Below the pieces are notes generated by a model. The model was not told where the DNA came from and did no database searches. It worked only from the letters and a program-made list of their open reading frames with translations. DNA of 64,000 nt from Gnetum montanum (Eukaryota; Streptophyta; Gnetopsida; Gnetales; Gnetaceae): positions 1,199,298-1,263,297 of the forward strand of contig MNCI01033354.1 of assembly GCA_015680685.1 (NCBI GenBank), given 5' to 3'. Shown here one piece after another: positions 23,330 through 35,609 of the stretch (position 1 is the first letter of the stretch; the number at the start of each line of letters is the position of its first letter). The position numbers and the translations under genes were made by a program.

Positions 23330-24655
23330 TTGACCATGGATTATGTTGTTCCCATCATGCATAGCACTACGGATACCTTTGTGGTTGTGGTTCATACTGC
23401 TCCTACAAGGGAGTGGTATGACGATATCAAGTTTTACCTTACACATGGTGAATCCTCACAAGGTCTGACTGTTGCCTAAAAGGATGTTGTACATAAACAA
23501 TCAAAATAGTATGTCATTGTAAGCAATAACACATTATGTCAATGGTCCTCTAATGACATATTGTTAATGTGCTTGGGTAGAATTGAAGCTAAAATAGTCC
23601 TAGAGCAAGTTCACAAAAGTGTTTGTGGGGGACATATAAGACCTAGAGCTATGACCTCTAAGATTAGATGATTAGGCTATTACTAGTCGTATATGGAAAA
23701 TGATTACTTACAGAAGGTCAAAACTTGTGACATGTATCAACAACATTGTAACCTTATACATGTACCTATAACTAAGCTGCACACTACTCAGATAACGTGG
23801 TCATTTCAATGGTGGGGGTTGGATATCATTGGACCTATAACACCTAAGTCTTCTGTGGGTCATAGCTTCATAAATACCACAACCAAATATTTCACAAAGT
23901 GGGTTGAAGCTATTTCTCTAAGAAAGATGACATCTAAACAAGTTTGTAAATTTATACTAGATAACATTGTAGCCCATTTTGGCATTTCCATGATCATAGT
24001 CATAAACAAGGGACCATAGTTTAGTAGCCAAGAAATGAAGAATTTCTATCACGACCTATGCATTAATCACTCTTTCTCATCGTCATATTACCCTCAAGCC
24101 AATGAACAAGCAAAATAAAGTAATAAGGCCATCATCAACTTGCTCAAAAAGATGTTAAAAAACAACAATCACAAGTGGCATGAATGAAATTTCCATGCAC
24201 TTTAGGCCTACAAAGCAACCTATTGTATAGCAACTGGTATAACCCCTAATAGCCTAGTTTATGGTTCTGAAGTCATTTTACCTCTTGAATTGCAAGTTCC
24301 ATCACTTCAAGTAGCCTTGTTTGACTTCATCAATGATGAACAATGTAAGGAGCTATGTACCATGGACCTCAACTCAATGGAGGAGTAATGGTTGTGAACA
24401 CTTGCTCACATCGAGCATTATCAAGAGAGGCAGAAATGATACCATAACCATAACTTGACCAAGCGTAAGATCAAGGAGGGTGATCTAGTCCTCAAAGCCA
24501 TTCACGAGCATGTAGATAAATTCTCAACCAACTAGGAAGGGCCTTTCCTAGTCACCAAAGCCTATGTAAATAGAGCATTCATGATCTCAGACATGGATGG
24601 AAATGAGTTGGCCAACCTGGTCAATCATTCCTACCTAAAAACTTACTACATGTAG
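23330..24655 (+). pseudogene. Gy2 integrase, decayed
   Basis: The linker reads EWYDDIKFYLTHGESSQG (usual pre-integrase segment of Tat/Athila-type elements). The HHCC zinc-finger region follows (HKSVCGGHIRPR, CDMYQQHCNLIH, with the first Cys pair altered). The core begins WGLDIIGPITP (first catalytic Asp kept) at about 23818. The second catalytic motif reads VINKGP where ISDNGP is usual, and the third reads EQAKxSNKAI, so the Asp and Glu are lost. The C-terminus is GPFLVTKAYVNRAFMISDMD. It follows gag remnant directly, which shows a large internal deletion. Confidence 0.85.
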
Positions 24656-24679
24656 CTTGCTAGAACTGGCAACAAAAAG

Positions 24680-24845
24680 CCAACATCGATGGCTTGCCAA
24701 GAGTTAAACTAGTAAGATGACCTACCATAGTCTAAAATTAGTGAAACCATGATCTACTAAGACCTTAAACTAACACCACAACTTGCCAAGGTCTTAAACT
24801 AGTAGCATGGCTTATCAAGGCCGTAAACTAACAACATTGGTGACC
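24680..24845 (+). repeat. Diverged tandem repeat downstream of Gy2 integrase
   Basis: Units of roughly 35-45 bases built on CTTGCCAAGGTCTTAAACTAGTA recur four to five times (CTTGCCAAGAGTTAAACTAGTA, CTACTAAGACCTTAAACTAACA, CTTATCAAGGCCGTAAACTAACA). Not coding. Confidence 0.65.
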
Positions 24846-25204
24846 TGGGTAGCTTAGTTTCATTCATCATTCTATATGTCCATATGCATTATAATGTGAA
24901 ACCATGTTTTATTTTCTTGGTTTTCTTATTTTCTTGGAGTTGTGCTTGCAAGATGAAGCCTAGAGTCATCGTGGAGGTACAACTCATCACAACAACAAGT
25001 CATCATGTGACCTCAAAATGCAAGATTCAATGAGTTTGTCCTACTATGCCAAGAGTGTAGTTTCATTCCCATTCCTACTATCACCTCCTTAAACCTAACC
25101 TCGTAACCCTATCATAGCCTTCCTTACCCTAAATGGTAATGTTGACCTATCTTTGACATTCATGCATTGTGATGATATGACATACTTTTGTCATGCTCCA
25201 CATC

Positions 25205-25340
25205 AAGTTTGTTGAATGTAACATATCTCATTCAATAGTAAAATAATTAAGTCCATTGAGCATAACACATTTCACTCGATGGGAAAACTATTAAGTCTAT
25301 TTGGTTTAACACATCTCATTTAGCAGGAAAGCCATGTCAT
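25205..25340 (+). repeat. Three diverged units of about 60 bp before Gy2 polypurine tract
   Basis: Units built on TAACACATCTCATTCAATAG, then AAAACTATTAAGTC, recur three times. They lie in the untranslated region between integrase and the 3' LTR. Confidence 0.6.
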
Positions 25341-25788
25341 AATCAACCTTGGCAAAGAAATCCAGTGAAGGTTTCACCCCATAAAGAAAATGGGGAGCAA
25401 GTTGCTAAGAAGCTAAATGACCTATGAAGACCAAAAGCCCAAGACAATGGTTCCAAACATGCAAAGGGAGAATCCTAATGATCAAATTTCCTTGATGCAA
25501 ATAAATGGTTTCTCAAACACATATGCCAAGTGAACCACACTTCAAGACACAACATGTAAATGTCATAACCATGATATCAACTATGGAATGCATTATTCGC
25601 CCTCATAACCAATTCCCTATAACCTTATCATCATTTTCTCATCATAGCCTTATCCCATCATCACAAGCACTCTTCAGCATGATTCAACATGACTCATCAA
25701 CTATGGAGAGGGAACGAAAGTGGTGGACTTATAGTGGTGTTTTGTATTCTTTGTCAATGCCTTTTGGGTCAATCCTCTAAATACCAAC

Positions 25789-25800
25789 AAAAAGGGGCCA
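25789..25800 (+). other. Gy2 polypurine tract
   Basis: AAAAAGGGGCCA immediately precedes the TG of the 3' LTR at 25802. Confidence 0.7.
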
Positions 25801-25801
25801 A

Positions 25802-27281
25802 TGAAACACCACCAAATTTTTCATGTTGTAAGCTTTGTAACCCCATCCCATGAAACCTAAGGCTAAATTTCATTCTAAATGTGAAGATTGTAACCCATGA
25901 GGTGCAATCTCACACATTTTATACTTTTGAAGCTGAAAAATGCCTCATAAGTGGTCCAAGCCTTATCACCCAAGTGAAAAAAGTCACATAATGTCTATAT
26001 TTGGGATTGGGTGGTTAGAAAAACCTTTTGGGATTCCAAAATTGGCATTTTGATGGGTTTTTTTTTGGGGGGTGGGGGGGTGTATAGCATTTTCTACACG
26101 AAAGACACTTGCATGGGGGTAAAACTCACCTACCCCCAACATGCAGGGGGATGGTAGCATCTATGATCAGTATGGAGAAGTGTGATAACATTTATGCTTA
26201 TCATAGAGGGTATGATAATCACCTCCCCAACCACACCCCCCCCCCCCCCCCCCCCAGTGTTGACAACTCATCCCTAGCATGGATACTTCATGACCAAGAT
26301 TTCAACACATGCACCAACTTCAACGAGGATCATGCAAGTCAACGTTGCTGTTGGAGGATCTAGCATGGGTGGAAAGATCTAGCATAGATGAAATTCTCAT
26401 TTACTGTTTTTAGTAAATAGAATGACTTTAATGCCACGGGGGTAAAATACTTACCCCATATAGTAAACCCCCTTTATTTGCACACTCACCACACCTAGAC
26501 ATAGCCAAAATTTACAACAATAGAGTCAAAATTTGCAGCATCAATTCAACGCAATTTGTAGCAAGATTTATGGTCCAATACCTATAAGACATAAGTTTCT
26601 ACACCATTAAATGGTTCACTCTTTTTGCATTTTCACACCTTGCAATTTTCAGCAGCCAAGAAGAAATGTAGCCTTCTTGGAGCACCCCCAACGTGGAACC
26701 CCCATAGCCATGTTTTCCTTGATTGCCTATTACGCCCCTTTGAGATTTGTGGAATTTTGGCTTCTATGCTAAGAACCTGGAAACACAAACTCCCAACGTT
26801 GATCACTTTGGTAGCCTAAAATCCCCCACATTTCTCATCCCCCTTCATAAACAACAATTCAGATCTAGTGTGACAATAGCAAAGGTTCAATAACATTGGG
26901 AGTGGCAAAACATTTGGATCATGAAGTGGATGACATAAGCTTCAACAAATTCTGAACTCCTATTCCACTGAACCCCCCTACTCCTATAGGCAATCTTATA
27001 CACATTTTCTATACCCCCTTTATTCTTTTGAAATAAAGATTATAGTTTTATTTGTATGCAAGTTTTGTTGTTCATTGCATTTTGTGCATTTTATTTCAGA
27101 TATGTATTTTGCATTTCATTCTTGTTACCCTCATTTTGTGTTCCATAAGTCCCTGGGTGATCTACCAAACCATCTAGGGCACTAAGGATCTCATTTTTCA
27201 TGAAGACCCTAGAGATCCAAGGTTAAAAACTATGTCATTGGGAATTCTCAATTCCTCTAGCAGGTGAGGTTTTCAACTACA
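25802..27281 (+). mobile_element. Gy2 3' LTR
   Basis: Partner of 21302-22897. It has a G-rich run at 26056-26080 and a C run at 26226-26256 in its middle third, where the 5' LTR instead has the minisatellite. The homopolymer runs may be imperfectly assembled. Confidence 0.85.
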
Positions 27282-28155
27282 ATACTACTCATGGATTCTT
27301 TTTGTAGTTTTTTAGCTAGGAGGCCAATTACTAATGTCATTCTCATCACACTTTATTCTATCAATGAAGAGATTCATGAGCCCTTCTTCATCACATTCTA
27401 ATTACTACATATGGAACCAACTCAACTTCCTAAGGCCTTCTTTCATGTACATAATATGTCAATCCTACCAACTTAGCACATGGGATCCACTATAGTTCCT
27501 AAGGCCTTCTTTGTCATGTAAAATATTTCAACCAATCCGAAAAGAATTAAAATTTTGAAAACCAACTCAATATTAATAAAGAAATAAGCTATCTAAATGT
27601 AACTCTATGATAAAAATAAATTTTCTTAAAATAACTTCTTAAGGCCTTATTTGTCATTCATAATATGTCAACCTCACTAAAATGAATAAATTTTCTAAAA
27701 ATAACTTAACCAATCTTAACAAAAAAATAAAATTTATAAAAGTAATGCTATAACAAAAATAAATTTTCTAAAAATATCCTCTTAAGGTAATCTTTTTCAT
27801 GCTTAGTATGTTAACTCCACCATCATGAACAAAAATAAATATTCGAAAAATAACAAAGAAATAAACTTTCCAAAAAAGATTCTTATGACCTTCTTTATCA
27901 CACTTAATATTTCAATGTGGCCATTATGAAAATAATAAATTTTATAAAAAATTGCAATGCCTAACAAGGAAATAATTTTTTTGAAAACTAACTATGAAAC
28001 AATTTAAGTTTTCTAAAAGAAACTAAAAATAACTCAAGTTTGGTAAAAATAACTCAATGCCTAGCAAAGAAAACAAGAAAGTATATAACTTGCTAAAATA
28101 TATTTTAAAAGTAAGTTACAATTGAGAAGCTCATAAAAAATTGAATAATGCACCT
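27282..28155 (+). repeat. AT-rich spacer with a diverged repeat (CTTAAGGCCTTCTTT motif)
   Basis: The motif CCTAAGGCCTTCTTTGTCATG, then TAATATGTCAA, recurs near 27440, 27500, 27640, 27785 and 27885 with decay and variable spacing. No gene is visible. It lies between the end of Gy2 and the first recognisable Helitron coding sequence and might be Helitron 5' sequence, which I cannot show. Confidence 0.5.
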
Positions 28156-28159
28156 TCAA

Positions 28160-29619
28160 ATAATATTTATGATAATTTGATGAGGTATAGTACCTCAATT
28201 CATGGTACACCATCTTCCTAGAGAAAGTACAAAGCTAAACTATGTGATATGGTGCATCAATTAGGCATACCAAATATTTTCTTTACTCTTAATGTAGTAG
28301 ATTTGTATTGGATAAAGCTACATCATTTGATGTAAGGGGATCATATAAAGAACCCATCAAAATCAAGGCATTAGAGGTTAAACAATATAGTTGCAAAATT
28401 TATGCATCTTCATCACTTAACTTTTATGAAAATAGTTTTGATCAAGAAGTTCAATGTTGTTAACTATTAGACATAGTATAAATGATACCATCATGGATCA
28501 TCATATGTGCATGGTTTTCTTTGGATAGAAGAAGCTTCCAAGGTTGGTTAAATAGATCTCAATGATCATAAAGTAATGGATATAGTAATTGCATTCTTTG
28601 ATTTAATAACCAATGCATGGAATCCATGATTAGGAGTAGATGGACAACCAAATGTTATAAGTCTAAACTACTTTAGATGTTATACTTCCATTTAAATTCT
28701 TGGATTAATAACTTATTCTTAAATAGGAATTTGCATTTACTACATTAATTTTAAACATTATGTTATATATTCACCAATGATATTTGTTGTAAAGAATTGA
28801 ATCTTTTCATTGATTATAGAAGCCGAGATTGAATGTGTTAAGGCATCTCTAAGAGTTGACTACTGATCAACTTTAACTCATGGATCTTAGTTATGATTAT
28901 GGTGAACTCTTAAATGTTATTCAACTTCATATTATTTGCAAAGTAGAGCCTCCTTACGTAAATGTAATGGCAAAGAAATATGTAGGTACATCTATATCTT
29001 TTTATATAATTTATATTTACTTGGCTACTAGAGTTGCATTACTCTATATTTTATATTAATATAAGTTATTATTATCATATCTTACTATTGAATTTAACTA
29101 TATAGGTATAATATATCATGGCCGCTATGTCAAGAATCAAACCTCTCTATAGATTCAATTAATAGTAATGAGATGAGTTATGTGCCCTAAAGAAATGATT
29201 CTAGACTCAATGTTCATAATAGAATGATATTACAAACATGGAGGACAAACACCAATTTCTAGCCTATATTAGATAAATATGTTGTCATGAAGTACATTGT
29301 AAAGTATGTAGGCAAGTTAGAGAAAACATCTTAGTCATTTCATTATCTGTTGCTACAAATTAGCAAGTCTAGAAATCTTTTAGATGATGTCATTTTTATC
29401 TACAAAATATTCATGATGGATGTTGCCATAGATAAAGATATATGAGTAATGAAGATTTGCCATATGTTGTATGAACTTCCTTTGGTTGAATGTAGTCGCA
29501 TCTTCCACACTTTGAATATCTCTCAAGAGATCTACAAGAAAATTATTCTAAATCCAAAACAAAATAATGATAAAGAAAAGTATACATTAATTATCAATGT
29601 CTATTAAAGAACACCTTTG
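28160..29619 (+). pseudogene. Helitron Rep/helicase, N-terminal half (interrupted and decayed)
   Basis: Helitrons move by rolling-circle replication using a Rep (HUH nuclease) fused to a PIF1-like helicase. The Helitron-like N domain is readable at about 28180-28330 (KLCDMVHQLGIPNIFFTLNV, VDLYWIKLHHLM). It is followed at about 28495-28550 by the HUH neighbourhood, SSYVHGFLWIEEASKV, where plant Helitrons have a His-x-His: the first His is Tyr (TAT). At 29225-29600 are WRTNTNFxPILDKYVVMKYI, VKYVGKLEK, ICHMLYELPLVECSRIFHTL and NISQEIYKK, typical of the region before the helicase. The frame is broken by stops and ends at the Gy3 insertion. Confidence 0.85.
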
Positions 29620-29624
29620 GGTAT

Positions 29625-30556
29625 TGATGAGAAATTGAGATACCCCTACACCCAACCATACGAATCACAAAGCATGCATGAATGATCTAGTCGAATTTTG
29701 CAGACTCTATGTCTTCTAGTACACAAGTCTCCTAGGAAGTGAACTTTATCCTAATAGTCAATTGTTGTCTTCCCAATTACACTTTTGATGTACAAAGTTA
29801 TGGTTAATTGTAATCAATGCATCTAATTTTTATTATTTTATGTTTTATGCTCCTAGTGCTTGAAATAGATAAATGAAGTAATTTAATAACTAATTTAATT
29901 TAACTAATTATCTAATCTCTAACTAGTCCTAATATAAGCATCCAGTCCCACTTTTTGTAGACATCCTAAATCCACATATCCACTACTGGGATTACCAAGC
30001 GCTATGCTACTAAGTAAACCAAGCAATAACACTACTAGGATTACCAAGCAAATGCATGTTTACACCTAAAATAGTTGTACTTATGTGTTTAATCTATTTA
30101 GCTTAATTATTAAATAATCACTTGAAGTCTAAATTATCTTAATTAATGTCATACTTAATAAAAACAATAAATGCACAAATGAATCATTAATCTATTCCAA
30201 GTGCTGCAAGGTTTGATCAAAAGGCTCATCTTTATTACCATTCACACTAGTGTGTTTAGGTACAATAGTGCTCAAAGAAAGATCCATACACTTTCTAACT
30301 CCTATTGTAGGCACTCAGAGAAATATTCTAACTCTCAAATGATAAAATTACAAGATCTTTACTACAACTATGACAAAACATCCCATAAACATGGCTAGGG
30401 AGCACATATTTCTAGACTTTATTGTGGAGCTATATTGACAAGGCCCCATAGATGTAGCAAATGCTACATTGACACAGCCCCATCGATGGGGCAACACCAT
30501 GTAGATGGGGTTGCATCGATGGGGGCCCATTGATGCAACACTTTGATACTTCATCA
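29625..30556 (-). mobile_element. Gy3 3' LTR
   Basis: Aligns with 41824-42723, for example CAGACTCTATGTCTTC(T/C)AGTACAC and CTAACTAGTCCTAA(T/C)ATAAGCATC. The U3 end (30400-30540) contains several copies of GGCCCCAT(A/C)GATG, including a perfect 16-base palindrome at 30477-30492. Confidence 0.9.
30477..30492. repeat. Perfect 16-bp palindrome in Gy3 3' LTR U3
   Basis: GCCCCATCGATGGGGC equals its own reverse complement. The other LTR has a decayed version (CCCCATTGACGGGGGCCCATCG). It could form a hairpin or bind a dimeric factor; no function is shown. Confidence 0.8.
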
Positions 30557-30779
30557 TACCCCCACAATTGAATGAAAACTCATCCTCGAGTTCCTTTTCA
30601 AAATTGACCAGGTATGAGATTATTAACTAACTATTGACATAACAAAAGTGAGTGCTTGAGTGTACAAATCAACAAAATTATAAAAATTATGGTGTCCATG
30701 ATAAAAAATTGAACACCATGACATAACTACTCAAAATTGGACAACACATCCTTTGATGGCATGAAGGCAGCTATGGCCA

Positions 30780-33545
30780 TCCTACTGTAGCTACTACATC
30801 CAATAGAAGGCAAAAGGCATCCAATAATGCCTTCATCTTCTCCTCCTTGCTCTAGGAATCATTCACAATCCATGTAACATCAAAAATATGGGCTAGAATG
30901 GGGATATCCCACAAATAATTCATTACTAGAAACAACTCCTTAACATTGACAAACCAGGTAGTGAATTGTTTGCATTTGACATCAAACACCCTAACTGTGT
31001 TTTGTAGCTCCTGGTAGTCATTCATTCTTTTGGCCAGGTTCTTAGTAACAGATCTCTAATTAGTGTATTTTCCCATTAAGAACCTCGAGTTCTGCATTTT
31101 CCACCTAAAGCTTTTGCTTAGTGTCATTATGGTGCTTGAACTCAACCTTGTATAACAAGTACGAGCTAGCCACTTACTTCTCCAATTTTGATCATAGTCA
31201 TCTGATAGTTAACATAGCTAGATTCATATACCAGAGATTGGCAAACTCCATGTATTCCTTCATTTTCTCTATCTGCAACTCTTTTAAGTGAATTTCTACT
31301 TTATTGTACTAATCAATCCCATCAATGATGGGCTTCCACAATTCATGTCCTTGTTAGAGTTGTTGAAGGGTCTTATTTACCTTTGCCTTCATTACTTGAA
31401 TATGTTTTTCATTTACTTATTTATGTAGGCCAACCTAGTCTCTGTAGTGATCCTTGACTCTCTCAAATTTGAGAGCCTTTGATTTCTAGGTGGTTACCTC
31501 TATTACAATCTTTTGGCAAAGGCACAAACCTCCTCCATGAAGAGGTTTCTATTTTTAGCCACTAATCTCCTTAGCTCTATGTTTACTCTAGCTAGTTACT
31601 CTTGCTATTGATGAATAAAGTTGGTCAACTATTGTTTATGCTCATCAACACTTCGCAGGGAATGGTTCTCTGTGGTTAGTTGTACATTCTCCTAGTAGGT
31701 CAAATCCAACACTTTTGAATTTTGTGCTAGATAGCCTCTACCAAGAATCAGTAAAACACCACTATCTCCATTACACCCTCAACCCTTTCAATCTAGTGTG
31801 AAGTTGTTAAAGAGATTCATCTCTTGTTAATGCCAAGTTAAGAAATGTAGGGTCAAAATTTTGGGCTCTTAATTCAATAACTTCAACAACCAAGCATTCA
31901 TTTAACTCCTTGGTTATTTTGAGTTGCCCTTTCAAGATAATTTTTTAGACCTTTTCCTCTAGCAACTCTAACTACGTTGCAATAATATTATCTGGAAGGT
32001 CAAAGAAAAAGATATCCAAAAGTGGTTGCCTAGTTTTCACCAGTCGGTCCAACAATTCTTCATGCTATGCTACACTTAATCTACCACTTATGGTCCTTGC
32101 AGATGTCCACACATCTTTGAATGTAGTGACGTCTAGTATAGATGTCGCAAGTGCATTGAGTATTTTAGCAATTCTATCAACCACCTCTGCTACTATCTCC
32201 TACCCTTGGTGCTACATCACTAGCACTATTGCCTTCTTGCCTTCCTCCAAGTGCATCGAGAAGGTCATGGCATTTCCAAAAATTTCTAGGAGTGGCTACT
32301 ATTCTACGAGAGATACTATGACCTCTCTAATGCTAAGATTCAATGTCATGAACAACTGTGTTTGTTGGGTCAAGAAAATGGATCCACCTCCTCCCATCAA
32401 GCTAACTGTTCAGGCCATCTTATTTAGGTAACTCATCACTGGCCAATACATAGATGGGTCCCTACCACTCATGTGTGCTCATTGCTATTGTTCACTCAAG
32501 AGCCATTTTTGGTATTCATGCAACTGTTGGCCTATTACAGCAACGTCCAAAATGATTATTTAAGCGGTAGGTAGAGGTAGTGGTTGCTACTCCTCTTATT
32601 GAATGGTTGTTGCAGGCATTTTATCTTTCATCATCTCTACCCAATTAGTGATCGAAGCACTTCTGACAACATCATTTGTATAATAGACTATCCATTCCCT
32701 TCGATAGAGTTTTCTAATGATGCATGGGAAGGGAAGTTCCTTCCTTCATGTTCATTCTCTTTAAACCACTTCTCTATCTTTAGATAGATTAGCTATGGAA
32801 GGTTGACAAGGAATCTCCCACTCAAAGTAGTGCACTCATGGGTAGAAAAGGTAGTGATCTTACTAGGTCTCATTGTGGGGTTTAGGTGAAAGGCTACAAT
32901 CTTGTAGTGAATTCTTTCTTCTAATGTGAGCACAATGTACTCCTTGCAATCGACACCATAGCACTATTGAACCCATTCCTTTTTGATGTTGGGGTTTGCT
33001 TGCATTGGAATCTCAACAAGATTCGTCCTAGTTTCTAGCAACCCAAGCAATGGCCTGCACCAAGTAGGATAGTGAGGTGTCCTTGATTTTGACCATTGAA
33101 TAGACCTACCTATTTTTCCAAAATAAGAATGTCTCTCCCATGTACCACTCCTTGGTGGAAGTGATAATTAGCCACAAGGGAGAGGTCTTCAATTGGTCCT
33201 ATAATTCTTTAGGTGCTTGCTCCAAGAAAGAGCCATAGTTTAACTCCTATAGCATTACTTCATGGACCTTCCTTGATCTAATTTGATTTAGGCAGGCTTC
33301 TATCAAGGTCATCTCAAGGTTTACTTGCTGAGCTAGTGCCTCATCCTAGTGGGAATGTTCTATTAATGCTACTGGTTCTAGAATCTGATGAATAGATTCC
33401 ACCTCACCTCTTCCCTAAGAGGACCCATGGTGTGGGTTGCAAGTGGTTCTTCTTGGGCTTGTTCTTGGTCCCTTTTCATTCTTGGTCATTTCTCTCTTAG
33501 TTGAGATGATCCTCCTTCCTGCATGTGCTTGCCTTTTGGTGCCAT
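30780..33545 (-). pseudogene. Gy3 accessory ORF downstream of integrase
   Basis: On the minus strand an ATG at 33545 begins MAPKGKHMQEGGSSQLREK. A mostly open frame follows, with EACLNQIRSRKVHEVML, KTSPLWLIITSTKEWYMGET and DTSLSYLVQAIAWVARN. Near the far end (about 31060-30860) the frame reads KNLAKRMNDYQELQNTVRVF, KCKQFTTWFVNVKELF and DIPILAHIFDVTWIVND. If it is one ORF it would be about 900 codons. It is in the sense orientation between integrase and LTR, where env-like or accessory ORFs of Athila/Tat-type elements are known. I see no signal peptide or clear membrane span, and no similarity I can name. Stops are scattered, mostly TAG. Confidence 0.55.
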
Positions 33546-33559
33546 CTACGATCACAACA

Positions 33560-35600
33560 CATACATGGATTAGTAGATATAACATGTAACTTTGAATATT
33601 TGAATACCTTATCTCATCAATTAGTTACAATTGGCTAAGTTTGGACCATGGTATATTGATTATTTTATTATTATTTTATTAATTAATTTTCATTATAATT
33701 GTTATCGAAGCTCATTGGAAGAGTTTGACTTCAATAATTTGGTGTTTAAATGTTGATTTCTTAGTTAAACCCTTATGGGAGTTAGAAAAATGGCAAAAAA
33801 GTTTTTATCAAAAATAGCACATTTGTGGTCCCCACAATTAAGAGCTTATATCCAATAGCTACAGGGTTGAATAACAAAGTGATTTAGATAAACAATTAAG
33901 AAGTTATGGGTTATGCAAGGTTCTAGGCCCTAAAAATTTGAAAAACTCCCTTGGCATTTATGAGCAAATGTGAAAATTTCTGAGGGTCATGCATATTTAT
34001 ACTATTTTTGGGCTACGCCAACAAGGCCTCGTGTATGCATCAGCTCTATTAATGAGGCTCTGTTTACATGGTCCATAAATAAAATTTTCAAATGTGAATA
34101 TCTTGAAAAATACAAGGAATTTTTAAATGAATTTGGGATCCATGGAGTCTTAGAAAATTCAAGAATATGATGAAATCATTGAAGAGGGTCTTTGAAAGCT
34201 CAAAAATTGAAAATTTTGATGGAGAATGTATGCATTGAACAAAATGTATAAAGGAGCACATGGTTTAATGCAGAAGATGAATGTATGAAAGATTCTGATT
34301 ACAAGAATGCCTAAGGATAAGGTGCTTAATGAACCCAACCAAGAGATATGCAAATGGGTCCTTCCCATAGTAAGCACATGCCTTATTTACCCTTGCATAA
34401 CCTCAACCTAAGAAGTCCATGGCCCCCATAGGCAATTAATGGTTGATGGAAGTTAAGGACCAAAACCTAGAAGATTCGACCAAGGAATTCAAGTACATCA
34501 AATCAAGAACATGGACACTAGTAGTAAGGTGAGTTACGAGCATCATAGATGAATGATGGAGAAGGTGAAATGGAATTCTACATTGAGGTCATAAGAAGTC
34601 CCTTGTGGATTTTTGTTCAAATGGCCTGAGAAGATCCATCCTTAGTCCAAACCAAAACCAACCACTTTTAGTGACTTCGCATCACCACTCTAAGGCTGAT
34701 CCACCCCGTCAAGATACAAGAGTGCCCCCAAAAAACAACCACCATTCCATAAAGAGAAGAAAAGAGAAGCAGAAAGTGAGAGAGGGCCTTAGTTAGAGGG
34801 GACCTTGAAGCATGGGTAACATGTCTTTCTAGTCCCATAACCAGTGCTTGTAGTCCATTTATTTATTTGTCTAAGGGGTGTGCTTTGAATTCCCATCTTT
34901 TTTTTTTCTTTTTGGATGGGAACACATCATGCAAAGAATTTATTTAATTTCTATTATTGGTTAACATGGAACAATAAGAAGCCTATGAAAGCAATCATGC
35001 ACCTAAGTAAGTAGAAGAGTACAAAGAGTATTGAGTCCCCTTGAAGTCACACCCTATGCAAATCTTTAAATCCTTCATAATTCTAGAAACTACCACACAA
35101 ATTTATTAAAATTATATTTAATGAAAAGGGACCTCAAACTTCCAAAATAAGAAAAACCATAGAGTTTGTGGATGGGTGGATGTCATGGACTTACTGCCTA
35201 TTCCATGAAAAAGAAACCATCTTAGCCATCAGTACAAAAATTTAGAAATAAAAACCAAACATTAGCAAATAAAACATTAATCACAAACCACCATTAGTAA
35301 CAACTACAACACCACTATTTTCTTTTGGCATAAAGCATGTTTTTAACAAAATTAAAAAATCACACTAAAACAAATTAAAATATATAAGAAAGTGTAATAT
35401 ACTCAAGAAAGATTTAAATGTACTAACGATGGTGTAAAATAGGAAAAAGTTTTAAAAATCAAAAAGGTGTAAAATAAATAGTTTGCAAAGATAAAAATAT
35501 GTAAAACAAAAAATAAAAAAACTAAGGAGCCATGTATATGATTAGCACAGATGGCTATCTCCCCCGTGACTAAGTTGGAAGGAGGAGATATGAAAAGTTG
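33560..35600. other. Non-coding spacer inside Gy3
   Basis: AT-rich sequence between the integrase end and the accessory ORF start. No domain, repeat array or RNA gene is visible. Short open stretches in all frames look random. Confidence 0.5.
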
Positions 35601-35609
35601 AGCATGGTT

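Larger units (their letters stand above)
21302..27281 (+). mobile_element. Gy2: internally deleted Ty3/Gypsy element
   Basis: Direct LTRs at 21302-22897 and 25802-27281 begin TGAAACACCA and end TTACA or CTACA. The flanking five bases are AGCCT (21297-21301) and ATACT (27282-27286), three of five matching, compatible with a decayed target duplication. Between the LTRs only a leader/gag remnant and integrase remain; protease, RT and RNase H are missing. The integrase type (GPFLVTKAYVNRAF, LVNHSYLKTYY) suggests the Tat/Athila side of Ty3/Gypsy. Confidence 0.85.

Noticed and set aside
24680-24845. CRISPR-like array of short repeats
   Set aside because: Repeats are diverged, spacing is irregular, spacers are not distinct, and the context is a plant retroelement.
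26226-26256. Poly-C run as a functional element
   Set aside because: Homopolymer length in such runs is unreliable in assemblies, and nothing around it supports a function.
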